Source: Mycobacterium lepraemurium (GTDB taxonomy: Bacteria; Actinomycetota; Actinomycetes; Mycobacteriales; Mycobacteriaceae). From it: DNA of 64,000 bases. The position numbers and the translations under genes were made by a program. Shown piece after piece: positions 1 to 14,126 of the stretch (positions are counted from its first letter, which is position 1; each line of letters starts with the position of its first letter). Where the stretch lies: assembly GCA_002291465.1 (NCBI GenBank), contig CP021238.1:1798001-1862000 (forward strand), read 5' to 3'. The notes under the pieces are model-generated. The model saw only the letters and a list, made by a program, of their open reading frames with translations. It ran no database searches and had not been told where the DNA came from.

Positions 1-1134
1 AATCGGCAGCGCGAACACCCGGTAGTCGAAATTGACCGGAATCATCAGCAACCCGATGAACGTGACGGCCATCAGTAGCATCCCGGCGACGGCGAACGGC
101 CTCGCACCGAACCGATCCGCCAACCACCACGCGGCCGGCGCCGCGATCAGAAACCCGACCGTCGTCGGCAGCATGTAGATGCCCGCCCACAGCGGCGTCG
201 ATTCGAAGCGGTAGCCATGCAGCGGCAGCCAGATGCCCTGCAACCAGATGATGAACATGAACTGCAGGCCGCCGCGGCCGCTCGACGACATGAGGTTGGC
301 CAGGTTGCCCATCCAGAACCCCGGAGAGCGGAACAGTCGGACGTTGACCATCGGCTGCGGTGCGCGTAATTCGATGAGGCAGAACACGACCAGCAGCAAC
401 AGCCCGAACGCGATCGAGCCCAGCACCCACGGGTTCGTCCAGCCCGTCGGATGGCCACCGTAGGGCGGAATGCCGTAGGTGATGCCGACCAGGACGACGG
501 TCAATCCCACGCCGAACGTCACGGTGCCGGGCCAGTCCAACGGGCCCGGCGTGCGCACGCCCAGCTCATGCAGCGAGCGCATGCCCCACACCGTGCCCAG
601 GACGCCGACCGGCACCCCGACCCAGAAGATCGCCCGCCAGTCCCATTCCGACAGCAGCCCCCCGAACAGCAGGCCGAGGAACGAGCCGGCCACCGCGGCG
701 ACCATGTTGAAGCCCAGTGCCATGCCGCGCTGGTTGCTCGGGAACGCGTCGGTGAGGATGGCGCCGCCGACGCCCTGGATCACGCGCCAGCCGATCAGCC
801 ACACGGCGCCGCCGGTGAGAGGGAACGGGTCGAACGACAGCGCGATCGCCGCGACGGTGAACACTGCGAAGCCGGCGTTGTAGATGCGCACCCGGCCGAA
901 CATGTCGCCGAGTCGCCCGACGAACACCACCAGGACCGCGGTGACCACCAGATAGCCCATCAGCATCCACAGCAGATAGCCGATGTCGGCCGGCGCCAGC
1001 GGGTTCAATCCGATGCCGCGGAAGATGGCCGGCAGCGAAATCAACACGATCGACGAGTTGATCATCGCCAGCAGCATGCCCAGGGTTGTGTTGGAGAGGG
1101 CAACCCACTTGTAGCGGGGTGGTCGCGGTCCCAT
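1..1134 (-). CDS. MFS drug/solute transporter, 3' end outside window
   Basis: Reading leftward from an ATG at 1134, the frame stays open for 378 codons to the window edge, so the C-terminus is missing. The product is a proton-driven multidrug-type transporter of the inner membrane (14-TM EmrB/QacA-like by resemblance). Visible features are a first helix starting around residue 11, the loop motif GRLGDMFGRVR at about residues 73-83, a WRVIQG segment near 116-121, and alternating hydrophobic helices to the end. Between VGGA (about 122-125) and ILTDAF, relatives I remember carry about eight more residues (MLFANSTA-like), so an in-frame deletion is likely. Family assignment is secure; substrate is unknown. 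Confidence 0.85.
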   Translation of the reverse strand, partial: MGPRPPRYKWVALSNTTLGMLLAMINSSIVLISLPAIFRGIGLNPLAPADIGYLLWMLMGYLVVTAVLVVFVGRLGDMFGRVRIYNAGFAVFTVAAIALSFDPFPLTGGAVWLIGWRVIQGVGGAILTDAFPSNQRGMALGFNMVAAVAGSFLGLLFGGLLSEWDWRAIFWVGVPVGVLGTVWGMRSLHELGVRTPGPLDWPGTVTFGVGLTVVLVGITYGIPPYGGHPTGWTNPWVLGSIAFGLLLLVVFCLIELRAPQPMVNVRLFRSPGFWMGNLANLMSSSGRGGLQFMFIIWLQGIWLPLHGYRFESTPLWAGIYMLPTTVGFLIAAPAAWWLADRFGARPFAVAGMLLMAVTFIGLLMIPVNFDYRVFALPI

Positions 1135-1207
1135 CGGAGCCTGCGGACATTGGTTTGCTTGGCGGCCAGCGTCGGGCTCGTCGCGGCAGGGCTGTCGGCC
1201 ATCTATA

Positions 1208-1250
1208 TCCCGGTCATCATCAGTCGTCATCCCGGTCATCATCAGTCGTC
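1208..1250. repeat. 22-bp tandem direct repeat (2 copies)
   Basis: The unit TCCCGGTCATCATCAGTCGT is repeated back to back with a 22-bp period (1208-1229 and 1230-1250). It lies in the short gap upstream of the MFS gene start and beyond the 3' end of the S51-like gene. It could be a slippage duplication or a duplicated regulator site. No protein-coding meaning is evident. Confidence 0.75.
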
Positions 1251-1276
1251 GCCTACATCGGTCCAAAGGCATTATG

Positions 1277-2014
1277 TTAGCCATACAAACAAATGCGTTT
1301 GCAGGCGTCTCTCTCCAGACCGTCAGTCGCCCGTTTCGACGGGCAACAGCGAGTGCGTGAGGTGAGCGTTGACGAGCGGAATTTGTGTGAGGGACGGCGT
1401 AGGGGCTCGAGGGTGCCGTCGGCGTGCATGATGGCGCCGCCGGAGGGGATTCCGACCCCTACGGCCGCTCCCTCAAGCGATTGGATCGCCTGCGACAGCC
1501 GCGCCCACCCGGTTCGCTCGTCGTGCGTGTCGATGACCGCGGGCACCAGGTTGAAGACGTCGAGCAGTTGGTGCTCCGGGGGTGTCCCGATGATGCCGTA
1601 GCGCCCCAGCTGGACTGCGCCGGCCGAAATGCCCACCAGTACCGCGCCTTTGGCATACCTATCGAGAATCGCGTCCTTCATGCCGGTTTTCTCGAAGGTG
1701 TTCCAGCCCAGGTGCACATCGCCGCCGGCCAGGACGATCAAGTGGGCGCCGTCGAGGAAGGCGCGGTCGGCCGGGCCGAACGACGACGCGATCATGCGGC
1801 GCTCGGTGACGCCGATCGCCTCCATCGCCGCCTCGAAGATGTCGTAGAACTCGGGGCGGTCACCGTTAGATGCGCCGATGTAGGCCGCGCTCAGCGGCTT
1901 GTCTCTTGCCAACCCGTCGAGAGCCGCCTGCACGAGCGGTCGGTCGTGACGCTTACAGAACAGCAGCTGACTGTCGGCCAGCAGGTACAGCGGTTGACGG
2001 TGTGGCACAGTCAC
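1277..2014 (-). CDS. Peptidase S51 / cyanophycinase-like protein, C-terminus frameshifted
   Basis: The start is the GTG at 2014, which overlaps the stop of the upstream NTF2-repeat reading frame (GTGA), a typical coupled start. The protein begins VPHRQPLYLLADSQ, contains the class I glutamine-amidotransferase-like elbow GISAGAVQLG around residue 140 (Ser nucleophile expected there) and the G-rich strand VLAGGDVHLG. The family includes alpha-aspartyl dipeptidases and cyanophycinases; the substrate here is unknown. Near residue 210 (about 1375) the frame appears to slip by 1 nt: the alternative frame reads LTHSLLPVETGD and stops at 1323-1325, which looks like the native end. The annotated frame instead runs on with Arg/Cys-rich sequence to 1277. 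Confidence 0.7.
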   Translation of the reverse strand: MTVPHRQPLYLLADSQLLFCKRHDRPLVQAALDGLARDKPLSAAYIGASNGDRPEFYDIFEAAMEAIGVTERRMIASSFGPADRAFLDGAHLIVLAGGDVHLGWNTFEKTGMKDAILDRYAKGAVLVGISAGAVQLGRYGIIGTPPEHQLLDVFNLVPAVIDTHDERTGWARLSQAIQSLEGAAVGVGIPSGGAIMHADGTLEPLRRPSHKFRSSTLTSRTRCCPSKRATDGLERDACKRICLYG

Positions 2015-5000
2015 TTCGGCTGGGCTTCGGCGGCGAGTTCGTCGAAGCGGGTGAGCGCGGCATCGAGGTCGTTGTCGTCGAAGGCTTCGACACGGGTGTA
2101 GACGTCGCCGTCGAGTATGCCGACGACGATGGCCCGCCATTCGGCGTCAAACCCCTGCTGCGAGGTTCCACGCGTAACCTGTGTGATGACCGCTCCCCGG
2201 TCGCTCAGCCGGTGCACCGCCTCGATGTAGACGCTGAGGTCCGGCATGATTTCCCACAGGCTGGGGAGATATCCGGGCAGAGGCTCCCGCTCGGTGGTCA
2301 CGGTCGTCCGATGGTCGATGAGAACCGAATCCGTTGTCATGTCAGGAAGTTCGCACCGGTTGGTTCTGGAATAGGCCCGTGTGATCACCGACCAAATGCG
2401 CGCATGTGCGGCGGCTTCACCGGCAAGGTAGCGGGCGTCGAGTTCCTCGAATGCCGCGTCGAAGTCGTCGGGGTCGAACACAATGGACGCCGTGGCTTGG
2501 TTGCCGTCGTTGGCCTGCACGACGCCGAGCGTGACGGCTTGGAATGCCTCGGGCTCGTGTTCCTGGCTCGCGAAGGCGAAACGAAACAGTGCCAGGTGTG
2601 TTCCGCGGTCGCGATCACGGTCGAGCTGACATCGCTCATCCAAACATCGCCCGTGGTATGCCAATTTGCCATCTCGGCGTCGCGGCCGCGTCGTATGCCG
2701 GCGTTCAAGGTTCGCCGGCGATCTCTGAGTAGAAGTCGTCGGCGAGTAGTTTTGCCATGGCGTCCCAGTCGCGAATCGCGAAATGCGCCAGGAATCGCTC
2801 GATCAATCGGCTTGTCACGTTTTCCGGTCGGGGTGCGGGTCGATGCAGCTCCTCGAAGCGGGCCAGCGCGTCGGGTAGGTCTGCTTCGTCGAAAAGCTAG
2901 CAACGGCTCAGCAGCTCGCCGTCGAACGTCAGAAGCCCGATCTCCCGCCATTCGGCCTGATAGCCCCGTGTCGAGGTGCCGTGCGACGCCATGGTGACGA
3001 TGGCTCCGAAATCGACCAAGTGATGCACGGCCGCGACGTGGACATGAAAGTCCGGTGCGTCGTCGAACACGTCGTGGATGTAGGAGGTCATGTCGCCCGC
3101 GGCGAACGTCGCTCCCCGGCGGTGGTCGATATTGACCCAGTCGGGCGTCAGCCCGGGTAGTTCGTGTCGGTTGATCGCGGCGAAAGCAGCCGTCGTCAAA
3201 CCCCACGTGTGCGCATGGGCGGCGGCCTCGTCGTTGAGGTATCGATGATCGAGTTCGGCAATGGCGCCGTCGATGTCGTCGGGGTCGAAGGTAGCCCAAC
3301 CCGCGATCTTCTGGTTGGAACCAATCTCAAGCAGCCACAACAGATCCACGTGGAATGCTTCGGTGTCCACGTCCCCGCGCGACATCTGTGACCGGATGAG
3401 GGCGAGACGCTCGCCACGGATTGCGATGACGTCAGATGTCGCATTCGTGACGTCGAGATCGGCGGCCGACCGGAAGTCGTTGATCTCAGCGTCGCGGTCC
3501 TGGCGGATGCCCGCATTCACAACCCGACGACGGTCCACGGTTGAAATGTCGTGAGACAGCATCTCCGTTATGGCGTCCCAGTCGCGGGCTGCGAATTTCG
3601 CGAGGAATTGCTGAACCATTCGGCTGGCCGCGTTTTCCAGCCGTGGTAACGGCCTGGGCCGCATTTCGTCGAATCTCGCGAGCGCCTCGTCGAGGTCGGA
3701 TTCGTCGAATAACTCTACACGACTGATCATTTCGCCGTCGACCGTCATCAGATCGACGGCCCGCCACTCGGCGTCGAAGCCGTCATGAGAGGTTCCATAT
3801 CTCGCCCACGTGAAAACCGCCCCGACGTCGGTCAAACGATGGACGGTCTCGACGTAGAGGTCGAGGTGTTGGTCGAGCTCCCATCCTGCCCGGAGGAAAT
3901 CGCTCCCCTCACCGGGCCCGAATGCCACGGCCCGGCGATGGTCGATAGTGATAGCGTCCGGGGTCGCCGCTGCCACTTCGCGCCGATTGTGCGCGACCAG
4001 GGCGCCGGCGATCGTCGACCAGGTGCGCACGTATGGTGCCGCTTCGCCGGCGAGGTACCGGGCGTTGAGTTCGGCGATGACACCGTTGATGTCGTCGGGG
4101 TCGAAGGCGATGTGGGCCGCGAGTTGGTTGTCGGCGTTGATTTCGACGATGCCGATCATCTCGGTGTAGAACGCCTCGGGGTTGTGGTCCTGCTCCGAAA
4201 AGCGAAGACGACGCAGAGCGAGGCGTTCACTGCGGGTGGCAATGACATTCGAGGTGACGTTCCCCTGCCCGACGACGTCAGCCATGACCTTCAAATTCGC
4301 GATTTCGGTGTCCCGGCCCTGCCGATTACCGGCGTTGAGTGCCTAGCGCACGATCGTCGAGCAAGAAGTCGTCGGTCAGCGTCGCGGCCATGGCGTCCCA
4401 GTCACGAACCGGAAAGTGCTTCCAAAAGCGTTGATCGGCTTGACTTGCCGCGTTTTGCGGGCGGGGTGCCGGCCGGGTGAGCTCATCGAACCTGGCAAGC
4501 GCAGCGTCGAGGGCTGATTCGTCGAACAATTCGGAGCGGGTGATGCTTTCGCCATCGACCATCAGGAGGTGGTGGTAGCGCCACTCCGCGTCGATGCTTC
4601 TGGAGAGGTCCCCCCGCGCGACGTGTGTGACGAGCGCTCCCATGTCGTTCAGCCGATGAACCGCGTCGATGTAGCTGGTGAGGTCCGGGGTGTCGTCCCA
4701 TGCCGCCCGCATGTAACTGAACAACTCACCCGGTGCGAACGCAGTCCCGCGCCGGTGGTCGATGCTCACACAATCCGGCGTGGTCGCGGGCGGCTCGTGC
4801 CGGTTGAAAGCGGCGTAGCCCTCCGCAATGACAGACCACGCGCGCGTGAGCGGACGCTTCGCCGGCGAGGTAGCGGGTGTCGAGCGCGGCCATCGGCGCG
4901 ATTCGCCCGGCGCTGTCGATTTCGACCAGCTGCAGGAAATCGACGCGGAACGCTTCTGATTCGTTGCCGCTTCGCGCGTAGTGGGCACGAGTGAGGGCCA

Positions 5001-5650
5001 GGCGCGCTCCACGGGTTGCAACGGTGTCCGATCCCGCGTCCGTCACGTCGATGTCGGAAGCCGACCGGTAATCTTCGATCGCGGCGTCCGGGCTGCGCCG
5101 GATCCCGGCGCCCACCACCGAACGACGATCGTCGCCGCAATAGTCGTTGGTGAGCAGCGCGGTGATCGCGTTCCAGTCGCGGGCTTTGAAATAGGCGTGC
5201 AGGCGCTCGCATGCGCGTCGCGCCATTCTCGAGCGGCGGTCGCGGACACCGTTTTTCGAACCGAGCGTAGGTGGCGTCGAGTTCGGCCATCGCGGCGTTC
5301 ATGTCTTCGACGTCGAACCACACCTGTCGCACGACTTGGCCATTCGCGTCGACGGCGTAAACCTGGAGAAGCTCGTCGTGTGGCGCTCCGGGACTCTCGT
5401 CGACAGCGCTCGTGATCATCCGAGACAGAGCCACTCGCTCGCCTCGCGCGGCGACCATGACATGGTCGATACGTGTAACGCCGGCTTCGAGCTCACGCCT
5501 GACCTCACGTCGCATCGCGTCGGATGGGAAGCCAACGCCGACGATCTTTCGCCGATTCGCGATCGAGACATTTGGTGCGAACAGTTGGTCGAACTCATCC
5601 CAGTCCTTGCGATGAACAGCGGCCATCACGCGTTCACCGACTCGCGCGGC
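2011..5650 (-). repeat. Segment 3 of giant regulator: four tandem NTF2/SnoaL-like pairs (~0.8 kb period)
   Basis: One leading unit (HRKDWDEFDQLFAPNVS) is followed by four alternating A and B half-repeats. A-units carry an RDW motif, then DDRR(S/V)VxAGIR and a stretch ending YLAGEA; their RDW codons lie near 5175, 4400, 3580 and 2765, giving a period of about 0.8 kb. B-units carry NRHE/NRRE then IDHRR and the motif EAVHRL or similar, ending LFDE.DLD.ALARFDE. NTF2-like folds usually bind small ligands. The copies are clearly diverged, so this is an old amplification. Frameshifts at about 5240, 4860, 4340, 2730 and 2640 and a TAG at 2897-2899 break the array. The last segment (2011-2664) stays open and ends in GTGA shared with the S51-like gene. 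Confidence 0.85.
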
Positions 5651-5654
5651 CGCG

Positions 5655-8214
<2,560 letters not shown>

Positions 8215-8215
<1 letters not shown>

Positions 8216-9498
8216 GTTTCCAGGCGCAGCTCGAAAACATGCTCCGGACGGGGCAGGTTGCGCAGCTGGCGCATTCCCAGATCGGTGAGCACGACGTCGT
8301 CGGGCAGCGTGTCGATCACGAGTTCGGCGGTGGCGCCAGAGCACAGGATCTGGCCACCCGCCGCCAGTGCCCTCAACCGCGCGGCGCGGTTGACCGCGCG
8401 GCCGAAGTAGTGGCCGTCGCGCAGCTCGGCTTCGCCGGGGTGCAGCGCCACGCGGATGCGCATGGGTTCCCGTAACGCCCACGGCTCGTGGCCGATCGCG
8501 TTCTGCAATTCGACGGCGGCCGCGGCGCCCGCCGACGGCCGATCGAAGACCGAAAACGTCGCATCACCCTCGCCGCGCGTCTTGATCAGCCGTCCGCCGC
8601 GCGACGTGACGACCTGTTCGACGAGCTCGTCGTGTTGCGCCAGCGCCACCGCCATGGCGGCGGCGTCTGCCTCCCAGGCCGCGGTGGAGCCCTCGATGTC
8701 GGTGAGTAGGAACGTCACCGCGCGCGTCACCGACGAAAGATTCTGCACCACAAGGACATCCAGCGAGGCATCCTGCGCGACGATCGCGCTCTCGAGCCGG
8801 CTAAGCTCCGGACCCGGGTCGACGCCCAACTCGTCGGCTAGCTGCGCGCGCCCGCTGGTACGCGCCGAGGTCCTCACCCTGCCTGCCGGCCCGGTAGAGC
8901 GCGAGCATCAGTTGGCCCCAACGTCTTTCGCGCAGCGGGCCTCGGCCACCGCGGCCTCCAGCTCACCGGTGATCTCGGCCGCGCGGCCGGTGGCCAGCAG
9001 CGTGTCGGCCCGATCCTCCACCAGTGCGGCGTGACCCTCGATCCACCGCGTCTTCTCCGAGGTTCCCCGCCGGCCGCCGGGCAACTCGGGGCTTCTGGGC
9101 CACAGGGCGAGCGCCTCGTCGAAGCAGGCCACCGCTCGGCTGTTGTCGCCGGCCGCGGCGGCGTCGCGTCCGCGGCGGGCGGCCACCTTGTATCGCGCGG
9201 CGTCGACGTCGGCGTCGGCCAGGATCCAACCCACACCCTGCGTCAGCACGACACCGTCGCCCAGGATGCGACGGAGCGAGGAGATGTGCGTTTGCAGCGC
9301 CTTGGCCGCGGTGCGCGTCGGTTCCTCGCCCCACAGCAGCTCCATGAGGGCGTCGGCCGAGACCAGGGCGCCACCGTGCAGGCCGAGCGTGGTGAGGACG
9401 GCGCGGGGTTTGGCGCCGGGAATCGCGACCGGCGTGCCGTGCCGCCGGACCTGGAGAGGCCCCAAAACCCCCAGCGCCACCGGTAAAAGGCTACTCAT
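8215..9498 (-). pseudogene. Segment 1 of giant regulator: SARP/BTAD plus adenylate/guanylate cyclase
   Basis: Residues 1-95 form an OmpR/SARP-like winged helix (GVLGPLQVRRHGTPV, then KALQTHISSLRRILGD), followed by a BTAD helical region (DVDAARYKVAARRGRDAA). After a frameshift near 8900 the alternative frame continues RRWGQLMLALYRAGRQGE, rejoining at AQLADELGVDPGPELSRLE. The cyclase domain follows, with the metal-binding LLTDIEGST, the second acidic site TRGEGDATFSVF and the transition-state loop FGRAVNRAARLRALA. The usual HTGEAE-type loop reads HPGEAE here. Expected role: transcription regulator carrying a cyclic-nucleotide synthase. The gene is broken, so activity is not expected. Confidence 0.85.
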
Positions 9499-9676
9499 CT
9501 CGATGATCGTCGGCGGCGCAATTCAATACCTGGTCAAGATCCGGTAAAGCCGCCGGTGACCTGCCCGGATGGCGCCCGAACGACTAAGGCGCCGAACGGT
9601 GACCGGCGCTGGCCGCATGGTGCCGGGAGTTGCGGTACCGACGTGGCCACGCACCCGACCGTTTACTTTGGTATCC

Positions 9677-12247
9677 ATGGACAGCGACCGGGGTGACTCC
9701 GCCGCCAACCGGCGGGACCGGCGCGAACTGGACTGCATGCACACCCAGCTCGACGAGCTGATGGTGGCGCGCGACCAGCTGGAACAACTGGTGCGGGTCA
9801 TCGTCGAAATCGGCTCCGATCTCGACTTGGACGTCACGCTGCATCGCGTCCTGAAAGCGGCGATGGAGCTGACCGGCGCCCGCTACGCCGTGCTCGCTTT
9901 CCGGGCCTCCGACGGCGGACTCCTCTCGTTCGTGCATGCCGGCCTCGACGCGGACACGGCCCGGCAGTTCGGCGAGCTCGCGGTGGGCGACGGTCTTCGC
10001 ATCGACGATGTGAGCGTTGATCCGCGCAGCGCCCACCTGTCGGCACACGACCCACCGCTGCGGGCGCTGCTGCGAATACCGATCACGGTGCGGGCAGCCA
10101 ACTTTGGCAACCTCTATCTGGCGAACGACCGGCAAGGGCGCGTGTTCACCGACTCGCAGGAAGGCGCGGTGCGCGCCATGGCCACGGCGGCGGCCGCCGC
10201 CATTGACAACGCGCGACTCTTCGAGCGCGAGCGCGAATCGGCGAAATGGACGAAGGCCAGTCGCGAGATCACCACCGCGCTGCTGTCCGGTGATCCGCAG
10301 ACGGGTCCGTTGCAGCTCACCGTGAACCGGGCGCTGGAGCTGGCCGGCGCCGAGCAGGCGATCTTGCTGGTCCCGCGAGAGCCCGAGTCGCCCAGCCGGG
10401 AGGCCGACACCCTGGTAGTGTCCGCCACCGCGGGCCGCTATGCCTCGCAGGTGATCGGCCGGCAGGTTCCGATGGACGGCTCAACCACCGGCGGTGTCGC
10501 GCGGCGCGGCCTGCCGTTGATTACCGACTCTTTCCAATACCCGATCGAGGGATTCACCGACGTCGGCGAACGCTCGGCGATCGTGATACCGCTGATTGCC
10601 GACGGCGCGGTGCTCGGCGTCATCGCCGTCGCGCGCGACCCGCAGCAGCCGCCGTTCGGCAACGACTACCTCGACCTGGTCAGTGACTTCGCCCGGCACG
10701 CCGCCATCGCCTTGGCACTAGCGGCGGGCCGCCAGCATGCGCTCAATCAGGAACTGGCCCAAGCGGATACGGTCGACGAGGCGGTACGCGCCGCGGCTGA
10801 AGAACTGCGCCGGCTGTGGCGCGCCCGCCGAGTGCTGGCCGGCACCTTCCCGAGCCACACCTCTGCTACGGAAACGGCGTTCGGTCCGCCCGAGGTCGTT
10901 TCGGTCGGCGAGCCCACGCAGTGGGCCGATCTGCCGTCGTACATGCACCAGGCGCTCGGCGCGTTGCGCGGCGGCGACCTGCTCACCCCGAACACACCAC
11001 GCAGCCCGGGACGGCCGGCATCGCCCTGCAGCACCCCGACGGCGTGCTGGTCGTCTGGATCGATCTGACCGATGAGCGTTCGTTCACCTTGGAAGACCAG
11101 ACCCTGCTCACCGTGCTGGCCGGCCGCCTCGGCCAGGGCCTGCAACGGGTGCACCAGGTCGACCAGCAGCGCGAAACCGCACTGGCTCTGTAGCACGTGA
11201 TCCTCGGTCCCGCCGATCTGCCCAACGGATTCGCGGTGCGCTATCAGGCCGCCACCCGGCCGTTGCAGGTCGGTGGTGACTGGTTCGACATCGTCGACCT
11301 CGAGGACGGGCGGGTCGCGTTGGTCGTCGGCGACTGTGTCGGCCACGGGCTCGCGTCCGCCACGGTGATGGGTCAGGTGCGCAGCGCCTGCCGCGCTCTG
11401 CTGCTCGAAAACCCAAGTACCGCTGCGGCTCTCGCGGTCTGGACCGATTCGCGGCGCGGCTGCCCGGCGCGCAATGCACCACCGCCGTGTGCGCGGTGCT
11501 CACCCCGGACACCGGTGAACTGGTCTACCCCAGCGCCGGGTACCCGCCGCCCATCGTGGTGCACGGCGACGGCAGCACCCATATACTCGACGAGGGCCAC
11601 ACCATCGCATTGGGCATCCGACGGGACTGGCCCCGCCCGGAGGCCCGGGTGACCATACCGGCGCGCGCGACCCTGCTGTTGTACACCGACGGTCTGGTCG
11701 AACGTCGCCGCAGCCCGCTTGATCGGGGTATCTACCGCGTCGCCACCGTCGCGCAGGATGCCCGCGGCTCGTCCCTCGACGAGTTGGCGAGCCGGATCAT
11801 GTCCGCCGTCGCGCCGAGCGGCGGCTACACCAGGACGACGTGGTGTTGCTGCCGTACCGGCACCCGGCGCCGCTGGAGCTGAACTTCCCCGCCGACGTCA
11901 ACCAGCTGGCCCCCACCCGCACCGCGTTGCGCAACTGGTTGAGCCGTGTCCGGCTGGACCCCGACCAGACGTTGAACGTACTGGTCGCCGCCGGGGAGGC
12001 GGTCGCCAACGCCATCGAACACGGACACCGCCACAGCCCGCAGGGCACAATTCGGCTGGGCGCCACCGCATTAGGCGATCAGGTCCGGTTGACGATCACC
12101 GACACCGGCACATGGAAGGTTCCCCAAGCGACGTCCTACCCGCATCGGGGGCGGGGCATCCCGTTGATGCGAAGCCTGATGAACGATGTTGACATTCGGT
12201 CCGACACCGGCGGAACCACCGTCCACCTCTCCGCCAGGATCACCTGA
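9677..12247 (+). pseudogene. GAF-GAF-PP2C(RsbU)-HATPase(RsbW) partner-switch sensor, disrupted
   Basis: From the ATG at 9677, two GAF domains resemble the oxygen/redox sensors DevS/DosT (VIVEIGSDLDLDVTLHRVLK; FGNLYLANDRQGRVF). A SpoIIE/RsbU PP2C phosphatase follows (QVGGDWFDIVDLEDGRVAL; VGDCVGHGLASATVMGQVRS), then an RsbW-like HATPase (AAGEAVANAIEHGHRH; GRGIPLMRSLMNDVDI). The combination predicts a stress sensor that dephosphorylates an anti-anti-sigma factor and can also phosphorylate it; Rv1364c is an analogous fusion. Lesions: a 2-nt insertion near 10992, an in-frame TAG at 11191-11193, and 1-nt losses near 11436 and 11828. The aligned DevS haem His position is Asp here. The stop overlaps the following STAS start (TGATG). 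Confidence 0.85.
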
Positions 12248-12576
12248 TGGCCACCCCGCTGACGCTGGACACCACGCGTGGTAGCGACGGCAACTCGGTG
12301 CTGGTGGCAGTGGGCGAAATCGACCTGAGCAACATCGACGCATTCCACCGGGCGCTGGCCACCGCTACCGCGGAGGTCACCGGGAGTGACGGCGCGGTGC
12401 TCGTCGACCTCAGCGCCGTGGAGTATGTGGACAGCGCCGCCATCAATGCGTTTGCCGCGCACGCCGACCACATCGCGCTCGTCGCGTACCCGGTCCTGAT
12501 GCCCGTCTTCAGGGTCAGCGGTTTGACCGAGCTGACCACCGTCGAAGCCGCACCGCCGCCGCCAGCACCTCGTTGA
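12247..12576 (+). CDS. STAS-domain anti-sigma-factor antagonist
   Basis: Intact 109-residue protein of the SpoIIAA/RsbV type. The start ATG overlaps the preceding stop by 1 nt. The phosphorylatable Ser lies in the LSAVEYVDSAAINAF motif (about residues 55-69), and the first half carries VGEIDLSNIDAFHRAL. It should bind the RsbW-like kinase encoded just upstream, releasing a sigma factor when unphosphorylated. Because the upstream kinase/phosphatase gene is broken, this protein is either an orphan or a partner of another anti-sigma factor. A Pro/Ala tail (EAAPPPPAPR) ends the protein. Confidence 0.85.
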   Translation: MATPLTLDTTRGSDGNSVLVAVGEIDLSNIDAFHRALATATAEVTGSDGAVLVDLSAVEYVDSAAINAFAAHADHIALVAYPVLMPVFRVSGLTELTTVEAAPPPPAPR

Positions 12577-12807
12577 AACATGTTGCAGCGCAAGGCGGAC
12601 GCTAATCCGCCAAGCCCGCGACCGCCGTGTGAATTGCCGTGGCGCGAGGGGGATTTGGTCTACTCGGTCGTCATCGGGCGGATCCCGGGCGTTCGTTCGG
12701 CCCGCCAATCCGGCCCGCCGACAGGTCGATTGCCGCACAATGAGGTACGCGGGCCCGACCTACGACGAGTCATCACCGCCCGCCTGGACGACGAAGTGAG
12801 GTCGGTG

Positions 12808-13072
12808 ATGAGAGATCACCTGCGGCGCTGCCTGATCGGCGCGTTCGCCCTCGTATCGATCGGGTCGCCGGCGACGGCGCTCGCGACGCCGGGGATCAGC
12901 CGCGCCGACGGGGACTGCGCCCGGGGCTGGGGCTGGAGCGCCGAACTGAATCAATGCGTGTTCCTGCTACCGGCCGCGAACGGACCCGGCGGACCGGGAG
13001 GGGCCCGGGGGACCGGGCGGACCCGGCGCACCTGGGGGACCGGGCGCCCCGGGGCATCCCGGGCCGCACTGA
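12808..13072 (+). pseudogene. Secreted Gly-Pro-rich (collagen-like) protein, frameshifted
   Basis: An ATG at 12808 opens a signal peptide (LIGAFALVSIGSPATALA) followed by a mature N-terminus DCARGWGWSAELNQCVF with two Cys. The tail should be a GPGGPG repeat: in the shifted frame it reads GPGGPGGPGAPGGPGAPG and ends HPGPH at a TGA, 13070-13072. In the actual frame the G-run near 12995-13010 throws translation into Arg/Thr-rich sequence. The lesion sits in a long run of G/C, so a sequencing artefact is possible. Function unknown. Confidence 0.6.
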
Positions 13073-13203
13073 TACCGTCACCCAGCTGCGGCAACGCCAC
13101 CCCGGGTCGGCGAAATAGCTGGTCGGCGGCGCGTGGGAACTCATCGCGCCGGCCGGTCGTTATATCAGCTAAGTAACCGGTGATTTCGAGGGGTAATAGC
13201 CGC

Positions 13204-14122
<919 letters not shown>

Positions 14123-14126
<4 letters not shown>

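Noticed and set aside
1208..1250. CRISPR-like repeats
   Set aside because: Only two directly adjacent copies without spacers, and no cas genes anywhere in the window.
12950..13072. PE_PGRS-like gene from the Gly-rich repeats
   Set aside because: No PE domain precedes it, the repeat is GPG rather than GGAGG, and a signal peptide is present instead.
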